From JAMQPK01 sp963761975 (GTDB lineage Bacteria; Acidobacteriota; Vicinamibacteria; Vicinamibacterales; JAMQPK01), in assembly GCA_963761975.1 (NCBI GenBank), contig CAVXIR010000002.1, positions 2,506,689-2,570,688 of the forward strand: 64,000 bases of DNA, given 5' to 3'. Positions 29,717 through 39,048 of the stretch are shown one piece after another. A model generated the notes under the pieces. It did not search any database. It saw only the letters and a program-made list of their open reading frames with translations, and had not been told where the DNA came from. A program made the position numbers and the translations under genes. How positions within the stretch are numbered: position 1 is the stretch's first letter; each line of letters begins with the position of its first letter.

Positions 29717-30553
29717 TTGCTCAGGGATAGATTGCTCGCTCGCCTCACGCCGGGCCAGGCGCCCGATTATCAACGGCTTGCCTGCGAAGTACTTGGCATT
29801 CGCGGAGCGGCGCCCGCTCTCGCACGGACGCTCGTCGAACAGGCCCTCGTCTTCGAAGATCGGCGCGAGAATTGGCGTCGCGTGGGTGAACGCGCACGGC
29901 GCGAGGCACCGGCCGCGCCCGGAGTGTACGTGTTCCGCGACTGGGCAGGAGCCGCGCTCTACGTCGGCAAGGCGGCAAATCTCCGTCGCCGCCTGAGCGC
30001 GCATTTCGCCGATCGACGATGGCGCGTGCTGCCCCCAGCGTTAGCGGGCGTCGCCGCGATCGAGTGGCAACAAGTCGGATCAGAGATCGAGGCGCTTCTG
30101 CGCGAGGCACTGCTTATCCGCGATCTGCAACCAGTCGTGAACGTCCAGACGGCCGCGCCGACGTTGGCCACGAGGGCAATTCCACGCTCGCTTGTCCAGG
30201 ACGTCGTGCTGCTGTTGCCGTCGATCGATCCCCACGCAGCCGAACTGGTGGCCGCGCGAGACGACGGCGCAACGATGTTGCATCGAAGCCCGCGGAACGG
30301 CGCCGAACTCGCTCGGCACTCCCGGGAACTGTGGAGGTTCTTCACCCGGCGCTCAGACGCCGCGGGAGATAGGTTGGCGCCTCTTGTGTTTTCGTGGCTT
30401 GCGGGGCGCGGTCTGCACACGACCCGCCTGAACCCGCGCGACTTCGCATCGGCCAGGCACCTTCGCGTTCTGTTGGGTCACTTGCTCGCAGACAGGGGCT
30501 TATTTTCCGAGCGACTGATCGCGGTCCCGCCGGACGTCAAGGAAGACCGGTAA
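29717..30553 (+). CDS. GIY-YIG nuclease domain protein
   Basis: A 278-residue protein. The GIY-YIG motif is APGVYVFRDWAGAALYVGKA, followed by NLRRRLSAHF and the catalytic Glu region SEIEALLREALLIRDLQPVV. This is the arrangement of the N-terminal nuclease of UvrC and of Cho. The C-terminal 140 residues lack the UvrC endonuclease V-like and HhH domains and resemble nothing I know. It probably cuts DNA near lesions or foreign DNA. The start is uncertain (TTG at 29717). Confidence 0.82.
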   Translation: MLRDRLLARLTPGQAPDYQRLACEVLGIRGAAPALARTLVEQALVFEDRRENWRRVGERARREAPAAPGVYVFRDWAGAALYVGKAANLRRRLSAHFADRRWRVLPPALAGVAAIEWQQVGSEIEALLREALLIRDLQPVVNVQTAAPTLATRAIPRSLVQDVVLLLPSIDPHAAELVAARDDGATMLHRSPRNGAELARHSRELWRFFTRRSDAAGDRLAPLVFSWLAGRGLHTTRLNPRDFASARHLRVLLGHLLADRGLFSERLIAVPPDVKEDR

Positions 30554-30681
30554 AGTGGGGTGACTCTGTGGCCATTCGACTGCTGGTGAATTTTGTTATG
30601 GCAGAAGCCGAGCGAAATTCGCCTTCATGGTTTCATAACATTCGCATCACAACTTTTCTAAACCGATGCGATCCAAGACCG

Positions 30682-30954
30682 TCAGGGTCCTTTGTCGATG
30701 GTGGACGAGGCCCATTTAATCAGCCGCGCGAACGCGCCGTGACGCCCCATCTCACGCGTGAACGCATCAACCGACATGACCTGCGCTGTTGGATCTGGGA
30801 ACTGCGCAATCACATCACCAGTGGAAATATGATCGCCAAAGAAGACCGACGCATCAATCACCCCTTCGCTGCCGACCGTGGCGATTTCTGCCGTGCTGCC
30901 GTCGGCCATCGACTTCGTGAGGGAGTTGGCCCGGCGCTGGGCAGATATACGGCA
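30682..30954 (-). pseudogene. Crp/Fnr-family regulator relic (part of cyclic-nucleotide-binding domain)
   Basis: SMADGSTAEIATVGSEGVID, then FFGDHISTGDVIAQFPDPTA and VMSVDAFTREMGRHGAFARL, follow the effector domain of Crp/Fnr regulators, where ADGST.E.ATVG.EG is characteristic. The frame stops before the dimerisation helix and helix-turn-helix, and the first half of the domain is missing. Confidence 0.55.
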
Positions 30955-31249
30955 CGGATTTCCGCGCCTTGCTTGTGAAGAACTTGTTTCGATTTGATCG
31001 GAACCGGGTAAAGTTGTTGGCTGATGGTGCGTATTCGTCACCCGGCAGCGTTTGAAGCAGTCGATTTGATGACGCATTATGTGAGAATGGCGCAGCAGCA
31101 CGGAATGGCCGGTTCCATCTGGTGATGGAGCGTCATGGCTTCACACTGTCCCTGAGGGTTCACCTGGAAACAATTCACTTTGGGGAGGCTGGAAGCTTGG
31201 CCAGGTCTCTCGGCACGCCGCACGGGGCGGCAAACACAATCGAGTCTCG

Positions 31250-34021
31250 ATGAACGATATTCCGCCGACACATGCAGAGTCGTACATTGCCGCGATTGTC
31301 GAGTCCTCGGAGGATGCGATCCTTTCGAAGGATCTTGACGGCGTCATCAGAACCTGCAACCCAGCGACGGAGCGCCTGTTCGGCTATACCCGTGCCGAAC
31401 TTGTTGGGCAATCCATCAGAATCCTGATCCCTCCCGAACGCCAGGCCGAAGAGGACGACATCCTGGCCCGTCTTCGTCGGGGCGAGCGCGTCGATCATTT
31501 TGAGACGGTACGGCTGACCAAGGACGGTCGGCGCGTAGAGGTTTCATTGACGGTGTCGCCCGTGCACGATGCCTCCGGCACTGTCATCGGGGCGTCGAAG
31601 ATCGTTCGCGACATCAGCGAGCAGAAGCGCGCCAGGGCCGCTCAGGCTTATTTAGCAGCCATCGTCGAATCCTCAGAAGACGCCATCCTCGCCAAGGATC
31701 TGAACGGAATCATTCAGTCGTGCAATGCCGCCGCGCAGCGGCTATTCGGCTACGCGGCATCCGAACTCGTTGGACAATCGATCCGGATCGTGATCCCGCC
31801 AGAGCGACAAACCGAAGAGGACGACATCCTTGACCGCGTTCGCGCTGGCAAGCGTCTGGATCATTTCGAAACCGTTCGTGTCGCCAAGGATGGACGCCGT
31901 ATCGATATCTCCTTATCCGCGTCACCGATACGCGACGAGTCTGGCGCGATTATCGGTGTGTCAAAGGTTGTGCGTGACATCACGGAACAGAAGCGGCTTG
32001 CACGCGAACTCGCGGCGCAGCAGGAATGGTTTCGAGTGACGCTCGGAAGTATCGGCGATGCGGTCATCGCATCAGGTCCGGACGGTCAGGTGACGTACAT
32101 GAATGCTCCGGCGCAGACCTTGACCGGGTGGACCGCCGAGGAAGCGGTCGGGCGTGCCCTCGCGGACGTCTTCCGTATCGTGAACGAGAAAACTCGACTC
32201 GCGGTAGACAATCCAGCGGCTCTCGTCATGCGATCGGGCCACATTGTGGGCCTTGCCAACCACACCGTCCTCATCGACAGAAACGGCATTGAGCGTCCAA
32301 TTGCGGATAGCGCGGCACCGATTCGTGATCCCGAGGATCGCATCATCGGCGTCATCCTGGTATTCCGCGACGTGACGGAAGAACGACGTGCGGAGGAAGC
32401 CATCGCCGAGCAACGCGAGTGGTTCGAGACGACGCTGGAAAGCATCGGCGACGCGGTGATTGCGACAGACGTTCAGGGACGCATCGAATTCATGAATCCG
32501 ATCGCCGAGCACCTGACAGGATGGCAGCTGAGCGACGCGTCTGACCGGAAGTGCGAGGACGTGTTCCGGATCGTCAACGAAAATACGCGCCGCAGGGTCG
32601 ACAACCCAGTAACACGGGTCCTTGCCGAAGGCACAATCGTCGGTCTCGCGAACCATACTATCCTCGTTTCAGCCGACGGGACTGAACGTCCGATCGACGA
32701 CAGCGGAGCGCCAATCAGAAGCCGCGATGGCCGCATTATTGGCGTCGTCTTGGTCTTTCGTGACGTCAGCGATCGACGCCGTTCGGAAGTGGAGCGACGA
32801 GACGCTGCCTCGGAACGCGAACGGCTACTCGAAGCCGAGCGCGCTGCACGCACCGCGGCCGAGCGGGCAAGCCGCGTGAAGGACGAGTTCGTTGCAATGG
32901 TGTCCCACGAGCTCCGCACGCCACTGAACGCGATCCTCGGATGGACGCAGTTGATGACCATGCCGGACGCAGATCAAGCATTGATCAAACGTGGCGTCGA
33001 CGTGATCGCACGTAATTCGCGTGTCCAGGCCCAGTTAATCTCCGATCTCCTCGACATCAGTCGAATCGTAGCTGGCAAGCTCCGCCTTGCTATCCATCAT
33101 GTCGATCTGGAGACCGTGGTCGCTGATGCCATTGAGACAGTCCAAAATGACGCTGACGCGAAGGGTGTGGTGATTGAACGTGAACTCGAGAAAACGGTGG
33201 GCTCCATCGCGGGCGATCCTGCACGCCTTCAGCAAATGGTGTGGAACCTCCTCTCCAATGCGATCAAATTCACGCCGAAAGGTGGCACCGTCACGGTGGG
33301 ACTGCGTCGAGCCGGTCCAGATGCTCAGATCACCATCGTCGATACGGGTGTCGGAATCAAGCCGGATTTCCTTCCGCACATCTTCGATCGGTTTCAGCAA
33401 GCCGACCAATCGATCACTCGACGATTCGGCGGGCTCGGACTTGGCCTATCGATTGTCAAGCACCTGGTCGAGCTGCACGGGGGAAGGATCCGAGCAGAAA
33501 GCCCTGGTGACGACCACGGCTCGATGTTCACCATCCTTCTTCCGTCGAGTACCCGCTCAGAAACGTCCGACGTCCAGCCGCCGGATGCGAAAACGCGTGA
33601 CGCGGAACCGGCAGCGTCGCTGGAAGGGATTCGTGTCTTCATCGTCGAGGATGAGCCTGACACGCGCGAGTTTCTCGAGCGCTTCCTGACGACCTACGGA
33701 GCGGCCGTCATAGCCGTGAGTACCGCCACGGAAGCCCTTACCATGCTGCCAACTTGCGAAGCTGACATCCTCGTGAGCGACATCGGATTACCAGACATGG
33801 ACGGCTATGACCTGATGCAGCAGGTGCGACGGATGGATCCAAAGAACTGCGGGGCGATTCCCGCCATTGCCCTTACGGCCTACGCAAGAACTGAAGATCG
33901 CACACGCGCCTTTCGCGCCGGATACCAAGCACACTTGGCGAAGCCAGTTGAACCGGCCGAACTGGTTGCGACGATGACCAGTTTCGCAGGACTCATCAAC
34001 CCGCAACGGCGCAATCGCTAG
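31250..34021 (+). CDS. multi-PAS hybrid sensor histidine kinase
   Basis: A 923-residue soluble protein. PAS 1 (about 10-125) and PAS 2 (about 135-250) are near duplicates (IVESSEDAILSKDLDGVIRT and IVESSEDAILAKDLNGIIQS). PAS 3 (about 260-385) and PAS 4 (about 390-510) form a second duplicated pair (ESIGDAVIATDVQGRIEFMN type). HisKA (phosphoacceptor His in MVSHELRTPLNAILG) and HATPase (N box WNLLSNAIKFTPKGG; VDTGVGIKPDFL; FGGLGLGLSIVKHLVELHGG) follow. A C-terminal receiver has phosphoacceptor Asp in LVSDIGLPDMDGYDLM. It starts a phosphorelay; the partner is not adjacent. Confidence 0.93.
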   Translation: MNDIPPTHAESYIAAIVESSEDAILSKDLDGVIRTCNPATERLFGYTRAELVGQSIRILIPPERQAEEDDILARLRRGERVDHFETVRLTKDGRRVEVSLTVSPVHDASGTVIGASKIVRDISEQKRARAAQAYLAAIVESSEDAILAKDLNGIIQSCNAAAQRLFGYAASELVGQSIRIVIPPERQTEEDDILDRVRAGKRLDHFETVRVAKDGRRIDISLSASPIRDESGAIIGVSKVVRDITEQKRLARELAAQQEWFRVTLGSIGDAVIASGPDGQVTYMNAPAQTLTGWTAEEAVGRALADVFRIVNEKTRLAVDNPAALVMRSGHIVGLANHTVLIDRNGIERPIADSAAPIRDPEDRIIGVILVFRDVTEERRAEEAIAEQREWFETTLESIGDAVIATDVQGRIEFMNPIAEHLTGWQLSDASDRKCEDVFRIVNENTRRRVDNPVTRVLAEGTIVGLANHTILVSADGTERPIDDSGAPIRSRDGRIIGVVLVFRDVSDRRRSEVERRDAASERERLLEAERAARTAAERASRVKDEFVAMVSHELRTPLNAILGWTQLMTMPDADQALIKRGVDVIARNSRVQAQLISDLLDISRIVAGKLRLAIHHVDLETVVADAIETVQNDADAKGVVIERELEKTVGSIAGDPARLQQMVWNLLSNAIKFTPKGGTVTVGLRRAGPDAQITIVDTGVGIKPDFLPHIFDRFQQADQSITRRFGGLGLGLSIVKHLVELHGGRIRAESPGDDHGSMFTILLPSSTRSETSDVQPPDAKTRDAEPAASLEGIRVFIVEDEPDTREFLERFLTTYGAAVIAVSTATEALTMLPTCEADILVSDIGLPDMDGYDLMQQVRRMDPKNCGAIPAIALTAYARTEDRTRAFRAGYQAHLAKPVEPAELVATMTSFAGLINPQRRNR

Positions 34022-34483
34022 GCTCTTGCGATCACCTCGTCAACGCGAATTGGTTCGCGGCAGAGCTAGCGAGACAGTATTTCCTTCGAGGCGCGTTTGA
34101 CTAGAGGGTTCGGGTCGGACGACGGCTATGGGGCGCTGTCCGCTGCATTGACGCCGTGCTGACGAGAAAAGACACTGGCACGAACCGACCCTATCGTACA
34201 TGAATATCGAGCAGTTGATCGCGCGGACCACTGCAGTGCTGCGGCAGTTGTTAGCTATGCGCGACGCCGAAAACGTGCCTCCACCCAACTCTGTCGACGG
34301 CGTCATGGTGCTCGACACCGCCGGCCTCGCTGGCAAGTCGTCTGCGGCCGCACCCGCACCATCAATGTGTTCTTACGGCTGCAGGTTTTGACACGTCACG
34401 AATGATTCGTGCTTGGTAGTTGCTTCGCTCTGCGCCGGTTCTACGATGATTGAGAAACCGTCGTCGGATGATCATCGGCCGAA
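34022..34483. other. no recognisable gene
   Basis: About 460 bases between the hybrid kinase and the first sigma-54-type regulatory region. A 63-codon frame at 34200 has no support beyond being open. Confidence 0.4.
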
Positions 34484-34592
34484 GCGAAATTTTCCGGTCC
34501 TGCGGAATAGTTCGCAGTATTCGAGGGCCGCGCGTGCGCGATCCTGCCTGATCTGAGAAGTTTCTTTGCGCCGCCCTTGGCACTCACATTGC
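34484..34592 (+). promoter_or_regulatory. sigma-54-type promoter and upstream operator for 34652-36140
   Basis: TGGCACTCACATTGC at 34578-34592 matches the -24/-12 consensus (TGGCAC-N5-TTGC) exactly. Eighty bases upstream GCGAAATTTTCCGG (34484-34497) is a version of the island's near-palindrome. Predicted transcription start is near 34604. Confidence 0.65.
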
Positions 34593-34651
34593 TAAAACAG
34601 TCCGTGAAACCGTAAGAAGGTTCAATAGGCAATAGATGACTGGAGAGCACG

Positions 34652-35074
34652 ATGGGTATTTTGCTTATCAAGGATCACACGGCGAGACCGGCGCACGTTC
34701 AGACGCTCCGCGCCGGACCAACGAGCAGCACGCCTGACACCATTCGGCTCGATTCATGTTCACGGTGGGAAATGATCGTTGTGAACACTCACTCGAGTGT
34801 TTACGAATTGATTGTTCTGCAGGGGAAGTGCGGCGATGTGCTGGCGCGCGGCGGCAAGCATCTGCCGGACTTTCGACGTGTGACCCTCGTCGGCGCGACC
34901 GCAGGCGGCAGCGCGCTGAAGCTAAACGTGATCGATGTGGGTTTTCGCATGGAACTACACGTCGATCAGAAGATCCTCTTCACCTCACCGGTCCGGGCAA
35001 TTAACCGCGGTTCGGCTGCGGCCGACGTATCAGAGGCGGCCGCGGCGGCGCTGCTGGCTGTTGTGACACAGTAG
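34652..35074 (+). CDS. hypothetical protein
   Basis: A 140-residue soluble protein, beta-rich in the middle (SVYELIVLQGKCGDVLARGG; RRVTLVGATAGGSALKLNVI; RMELHVDQKILFTSPVRAIN), with an Ala-rich tail. GGAGAG precedes the start. It is the first gene behind a strong sigma-54-type promoter and 67 bases ahead of the dihydroorotate-dehydrogenase-like gene. No family is recognised. Confidence 0.7.
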   Translation: MGILLIKDHTARPAHVQTLRAGPTSSTPDTIRLDSCSRWEMIVVNTHSSVYELIVLQGKCGDVLARGGKHLPDFRRVTLVGATAGGSALKLNVIDVGFRMELHVDQKILFTSPVRAINRGSAAADVSEAAAAALLAVVTQ

Positions 35075-35141
35075 CCTAGAGGCTCATTCACGGGCAGATT
35101 ACGAGGCGCGTGGCTCTTTACGATGAGCATGCGAAACACGG

Positions 35142-36140
35142 ATGAACCTGACGACAAGGTACGTTGGACTCTCGTTGAAGAACCCATTCATGCCAGGTGC
35201 ATCGCCTTTGGCCGACAAGCTCGACACCGTGCTCGAGCTCGAAGATGCGGGGGCATCAGCGATCGTCATGCGATCGCTCTTCGAGGAACAGGTGCTGAGC
35301 CGCCGGTTCGGTTCAACCCACTACGCCCGACTGGCGAGCGAGGCCGATGCGAAGGCGGCTGCCTACTACCCAACGGTCGACGAGTTCGCTCTCGCTCCGG
35401 ATACACATTTGGAGCAGGTCAGGCGCATCAAGGCGCGCGTCTCCGTGCCCGTTATTCCTTCAATCAACGGAACGACCACTGACAAGTGGCTGGAATACTC
35501 ACGTTTACTGCAAAAAGCGGGAGCGGATGCCCTCGAACTGAACTTCTACCATGTGGCGACCGGCTTTCTCGAAGACGGCGCAGCGGTCGAGCGCCGGCTG
35601 CTCGATGTCGTTGCCGTGCTGAAAGAGACACTCAGTATTCCGATAGCCGTGAAGCTCTCGCCCTTCTACTCCTCGCTGCCGAATTTGGCGATAAAGCTCG
35701 AGACCATGGGCGTTGGAGGGCTTGTGCTGTTCAACCGCTTCTACCAGCCCGACATCGACCCGGAGGAGCTGGAGGCCACACCAAGAGTGGCGCTGTCCTC
35801 ATCGGCTGATTTGCTCCTTCGGCTGCGCTGGCTGGCGATTCTTGCGCCGAACCTTGAGGCGTCGCTCGCGGTTTCGGGCGGTGTTCATCGCCCAGTCGAT
35901 GCGGTGAAGGCGGTGATGGCCGGTGCCGATGTCGTCCAGCTCGTGTCAGCCCTGTTGCAGCATGGGCCGCAATACTTGAAGTACATGCTTTTTGCGTTTG
36001 AGCGATGGGGCACCGAGCACGGCTACGCAACAATCGATGACATGCGCGACAAGATGAGCCTGGCGCAGTGCCCCGACCCGGAGGCGTTCGAGCGCGGCAG
36101 CTACATGCGCATTCTGCAGTCATGGGGAGCGGCACGTTGA
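35142..36140 (+). CDS. dihydroorotate dehydrogenase-like flavoprotein
   Basis: A 332-residue TIM-barrel FMN protein. LTTRYVGLSLKNPFMPGASP is the family N-terminus. VPVIPSINGTTTDKW and ADALELNFYHVATG line the FMN pocket. IPIAVKLSPFYSSLPNLAIK carries the FMN-binding Lys, and LAVSGGVHRPVDAVKAVMAG binds phosphate. The catalytic Cys/Ser loop is divergent, as in PyrD-like paralogues found outside pyrimidine clusters, so the true substrate is unknown. Probably co-transcribed with 34652. Confidence 0.88.
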   Translation: MNLTTRYVGLSLKNPFMPGASPLADKLDTVLELEDAGASAIVMRSLFEEQVLSRRFGSTHYARLASEADAKAAAYYPTVDEFALAPDTHLEQVRRIKARVSVPVIPSINGTTTDKWLEYSRLLQKAGADALELNFYHVATGFLEDGAAVERRLLDVVAVLKETLSIPIAVKLSPFYSSLPNLAIKLETMGVGGLVLFNRFYQPDIDPEELEATPRVALSSSADLLLRLRWLAILAPNLEASLAVSGGVHRPVDAVKAVMAGADVVQLVSALLQHGPQYLKYMLFAFERWGTEHGYATIDDMRDKMSLAQCPDPEAFERGSYMRILQSWGAAR

Positions 36141-36189
36141 CGATGGGTTTTGCAGATTTCTATAGCAAAATGAGGACTGGTCGTCAGGT

Positions 36190-36408
36190 TCACGATTTAT
36201 CGTCGATGTGTGCGAACAGCCCACCGACAAAGAGGGCGGCGCCAATGAGGCCGATGACGAGACCTGCTGGCAGCATGATCATCGTCACGCCGAGGCCCAG
36301 CCCAACGATCATCATGACCAATCCGATGACGACTGCGGCAATGTGGGCCAGGACGGCTTCGGTGGTTCTCCACCAGCCGGCGTCCCACGAAAGTCTTGCA
36401 TTTGCCAT
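36190..36408 (-). CDS. small two-helix membrane protein
   Basis: A 72-residue protein with two adjacent membrane spans (AVLAHIAAVVIGLVMMIVGL and MIMLPAGLVIGLIGAALFVG) and a short charged tail FAHIDDKS. GGAGG precedes the ATG. It belongs to a type of small membrane protein often seen near universal stress proteins; function unknown. It is controlled by the promoter at 36433-36523. Confidence 0.75.
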   Translation of the reverse strand: MANARLSWDAGWWRTTEAVLAHIAAVVIGLVMMIVGLGLGVTMIMLPAGLVIGLIGAALFVGGLFAHIDDKS

Positions 36409-36432
36409 GGGTCACCTCCGCCGTACCTTGCA

Positions 36433-36523
36433 GCAAGCTACTTACCTTTCGTTTGCGAAAACTGTGTTCTGCCTGGATGCGCTCGCGCGAGCGAGCGTTG
36501 TGCTCATGCACCGGGAAAAATTC
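36433..36523 (-). promoter_or_regulatory. sigma-54-type promoter and operator for 36190-36408
   Basis: On the minus strand AGGTAAGTAGCTTGC (36447 to 36433) has GG-N10-GC spacing. GGGAAAAATTC at 36513-36523 is the operator half, 66 bases upstream. Predicted start of transcription is near 36422. Confidence 0.5.
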
Positions 36524-36539
36524 TGATAAGTGGGTAACT

Positions 36540-36790
36540 TTTCGAGCGCGGGGCGCCAGTGGAGGGCAATGGCGGCGGCGGCGGTCATTGCGGCGAGCGT
36601 CCCTCCAACGATCGCTCTGAACCGATGACTGCCGAGGGCTACCGCGATACCCAGCTTGAGGATCGAGTTTGCCAACACGCCGACGCAATCGCCAACGCCG
36701 CAGTCTCGCGTGACGCTGTCTGAGCAATCCCTCTCGCCATCGAGACCGTCAGAGCATCCACGTCTGTCAGGCCAAGGACGGCGCAGACGT
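36540..36790 (-). pseudogene. C-terminal relic of an MgtC/SapB-type (DUF4010) membrane protein
   Basis: One frame reads LGLTDVDALTVSMARGIAQT and ASRETAALAIAS. After a one-base shift near 36685 it continues VLANSILKLGIAVALGSHRF and GGTLAAMTAAAAIALHW. This is the end of the DUF4010 membrane domain. The N-terminal part is missing. The open frame runs on leftward into regulatory DNA. Confidence 0.55.
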
Positions 36791-36822
36791 CAGGACACCG
36801 GACTTTCCCCACAAACGTGCGT

Positions 36823-36931
36823 CGAGAAATTCCGCACTGCTACAGGATTTTCACAACCACAACCCAAGACCAGGTATCGAAACCGTGATGTTGAGGGCGA
36901 TCCTCCGAGAAAGGCTCGGCACAGGGATTGC
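36823..36931 (+). promoter_or_regulatory. sigma-54-type promoter and operator for 36945-39416
   Basis: CGGCACAGGGATTGC at 36917-36931 fits the -24/-12 pattern. CGAGAAATTCCGC at 36823-36835 is operator-like, and GGACTTTCCCC (36800-36810) lies just beyond. Predicted transcription start is near 36943, two or three bases before the ATG of the lipoprotein gene. Confidence 0.6.
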
Positions 36932-36944
36932 CTTTGAGCACGGT

Positions 36945-37478
36945 ATGTTGTGCCTCTCTCGACTCATCACATCGACAATTGTTCTGATCGTCACAAGTGC
37001 GTGCTCGCCTCTGCCGCCGGTAGCACTTTACGCCGAACCGGGAGATCTCGAGATGCTCGCTGGGGAGTGGACAGGAGAGTACGAGAGCGCCGCGCTCGGC
37101 CGTCGAGGCAGCATCGAGTTCAAGCTGAAGGCCGGCACGAATGAAGCCCGCGGTGACGTGCTCATGGTTCCGCGCGGCAGCGGGACGCCGTACCAGTCTC
37201 GCCCGTCCCACGATCCACTGCCTCCCCCCACCACGCCCTCATTCGAGTTGCTGACGATTAGATTCATCCGCGCGTCCAACGGATCGATCGGCGGCAGGCT
37301 GGATCGCTATTGGGATCCGGACCGCAATTGCTTTGCGAACACCGCATTCAACGGATATGTGGGCCTGGGCATTGTGGAAGGCACATTCAAGACCACGTTC
37401 GAGTGCGGAGCCGGCGAGGCCACGGGAACGTGGAATGCCAGCAAGAAGCCTGCGAAGCCAGGCGAGGCAAGGAGATAG
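36945..37478 (+). CDS. lipoprotein of unknown function
   Basis: The start at 36945 is chosen because the predicted promoter ends at 36931 and the signal then reads MLCLSRLITSTIVLIVTSAC with lipobox VTSAC. The mature part of about 155 residues is beta-rich (LAGEWTGEYESAALGRRGSI; IGGRLDRYWDPDRNCFANTA; FKTTFECGAGEATGTWNA), like lipocalin-type small lipoproteins. A longer frame from 36885 is also open. First gene of an operon with OsmC and alcohol dehydrogenase. Confidence 0.72.
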   Translation: MLCLSRLITSTIVLIVTSACSPLPPVALYAEPGDLEMLAGEWTGEYESAALGRRGSIEFKLKAGTNEARGDVLMVPRGSGTPYQSRPSHDPLPPPTTPSFELLTIRFIRASNGSIGGRLDRYWDPDRNCFANTAFNGYVGLGIVEGTFKTTFECGAGEATGTWNASKKPAKPGEARR

Positions 37479-37480
37479 TT

Positions 37481-37942
37481 ATGTCTGAAACACTCGATTA
37501 CAAGGTAGATCTTCACTTTGTGCGCGGATACGAATTCGTGGCGACGTTCCCAGATGCGGAGGGCCTGCCGCCGATAGTCTTCGATGAGCCGGCGCCGCTT
37601 GGAGAGGGTTCCGGCCCCAACGCTGCGGCGGTGCTCGCTGCAGCGATCGGTAACTGTCTGGCCGCCAGTTTCGCGTTCTGCCTGCGCAAAGCCAGGGTCG
37701 AGCCGCTAGACCTGACGGCCGCCGTCGTCGCGCGCGTTGCACGCAACGAACACGGCCGCTTCCGGATCAGTGGCATCAAAGTCGAACTGGCGCCCGAAGT
37801 GCTCGAGAGCGATCGGCCGCGGCTCGAACGATGCGAGCGCCTGTTCGAGGATTTCTGCATCGTCACCGAAAGCGTGCGCCGCGGCATCCCGGTTGACGTC
37901 AAAATCGTCCAGCCGGCCGTACACGGAAAGGAGCAATCATGA
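37481..37942 (+). CDS. OsmC-family protein
   Basis: A 153-residue protein with GGAG upstream. The OsmC fold reads EFVATFPDAEGLPPIVFDEP, GPNAAAVLAAAIGNCLAASF and LEVESDRPRLERCERLFEDF-like helices. The reactive Cys is in AIGNCLAASF, and the second Cys is in ERCERLFEDFCIVTESV. The family reduces organic hydroperoxides or acts on small electrophiles. It overlaps the alcohol dehydrogenase gene by four bases. Confidence 0.85.
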   Translation: MSETLDYKVDLHFVRGYEFVATFPDAEGLPPIVFDEPAPLGEGSGPNAAAVLAAAIGNCLAASFAFCLRKARVEPLDLTAAVVARVARNEHGRFRISGIKVELAPEVLESDRPRLERCERLFEDFCIVTESVRRGIPVDVKIVQPAVHGKEQS

Positions 37943-39048
37943 CGACGATGAGGGCCGTGGTGTTTCGTGGCAAGGGGCAGATCGGTGTGGAAGAGGTGGC
38001 TAAACCGGTACCGCGGGCGGGCGAGGCCGTCATCAAGATCACTGCGACGACGATTTGCGGCACTGACGGACACATCGTGCGCGGCGAATATCCCGTCAAG
38101 CCCGGCCTCGTGCTCGGCCACGAGCCGGTCGGCGTGATAGAGGAGCTCGGGGCGGGTCTGGACACTCATTACCGGGTCGGAGAGCGCGTCATCGTCGGCG
38201 CGATCACACCCTGCGGCCAATGCTTCTACTGCTTGAACGGCTCTCACTCGCAATGCGGTGGGCCGCTTGGCGGCTGGCGTTTCGGCAACACGATCAACGG
38301 CGCGTGGGCCGAGTACCTCCTCGTGCCCGATGCCCGCGCAAACCTTGCGACTATTCCCGAAGATCTCGCCGATGAATCTGTGCTGATGTGTCCCGATATC
38401 TTTTCCACCGGGTTGTCTGGTGCTGAGAGCGGCAACATCAGGGTCGGCGACGCGGTCGCGATTTTTGCGCAGGGCCCGATCGGCTTGTGCGCCACGGTTG
38501 GCGCGAAACTGCGGGGCGCCGCACTCATCATTGCTGTGGATGCGGTCGAGTCAAGGCTGGACACGGCGCGCCGATTCGGTGCGAATGTCGTTCTGAATCC
38601 CGAACACGGCGACATGGTCGAGGCGATCAAGCGCCTCACCGAGGGCCGCGGCGTCGATGTCGCGATCGAAGCCCTCGGCAAGCAGGAGACATTCGAGAAC
38701 GCACTGCGGTCCACGCGCGCGGGCGGCACCCTGTCGAGCCTCGGGGTGTATTCGGGCAAGATCGTCGCTCCGTACGAGGCGTTTTACGCAGGGCTGGGTG
38801 ATCAGAAAATCGTGACGACCCTCTGTCCGGGCGGCAAGGAGCGCATGCGCCGCCTGATGCAGATGATTGCCAAGCGCCGCGTCGACCTGTCCTCGCTCGT
38901 CACTCACCGGTTCGCCCTGGACAACATCGCGGACGCCTTTGAGTTGTTCAGCAATCAACGCGATGGGGTGTTGAAAGTCGCCCTCTATCCGGAGGTGGCG
39001 GCGCTTCGGCGCGCGGAAGCCTCAGCGCGCGTCGCCCAACCAGCATGA
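37939..39048 (+). CDS. zinc-dependent alcohol dehydrogenase
   Basis: A 369-residue MDR-family oxidoreductase. Catalytic-zinc residues are in TTICGTDGHIV (Cys) and LVLGHEPVGVIEELG (His-Glu). The four-Cys structural-zinc loop is shortened (TPCGQCFYCLNGSHSQCGGP). The Rossmann nucleotide-binding motif is VGDAVAIFAQGPIGLCATVG, with AVDAVESRLDTARRFGANVV. It resembles NAD(P)-linked secondary alcohol dehydrogenases. ATGA overlaps at both ends show it is in one operon with OsmC and the membrane protein. Confidence 0.92.
   Translation: MTTMRAVVFRGKGQIGVEEVAKPVPRAGEAVIKITATTICGTDGHIVRGEYPVKPGLVLGHEPVGVIEELGAGLDTHYRVGERVIVGAITPCGQCFYCLNGSHSQCGGPLGGWRFGNTINGAWAEYLLVPDARANLATIPEDLADESVLMCPDIFSTGLSGAESGNIRVGDAVAIFAQGPIGLCATVGAKLRGAALIIAVDAVESRLDTARRFGANVVLNPEHGDMVEAIKRLTEGRGVDVAIEALGKQETFENALRSTRAGGTLSSLGVYSGKIVAPYEAFYAGLGDQKIVTTLCPGGKERMRRLMQMIAKRRVDLSSLVTHRFALDNIADAFELFSNQRDGVLKVALYPEVAALRRAEASARVAQPA

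Noticed and set aside
34200..34391. 63-codon plus-strand frame
   Set aside because: No ribosome binding site and no similarity; the Ala/Ser/Pro-rich end looks like chance translation.
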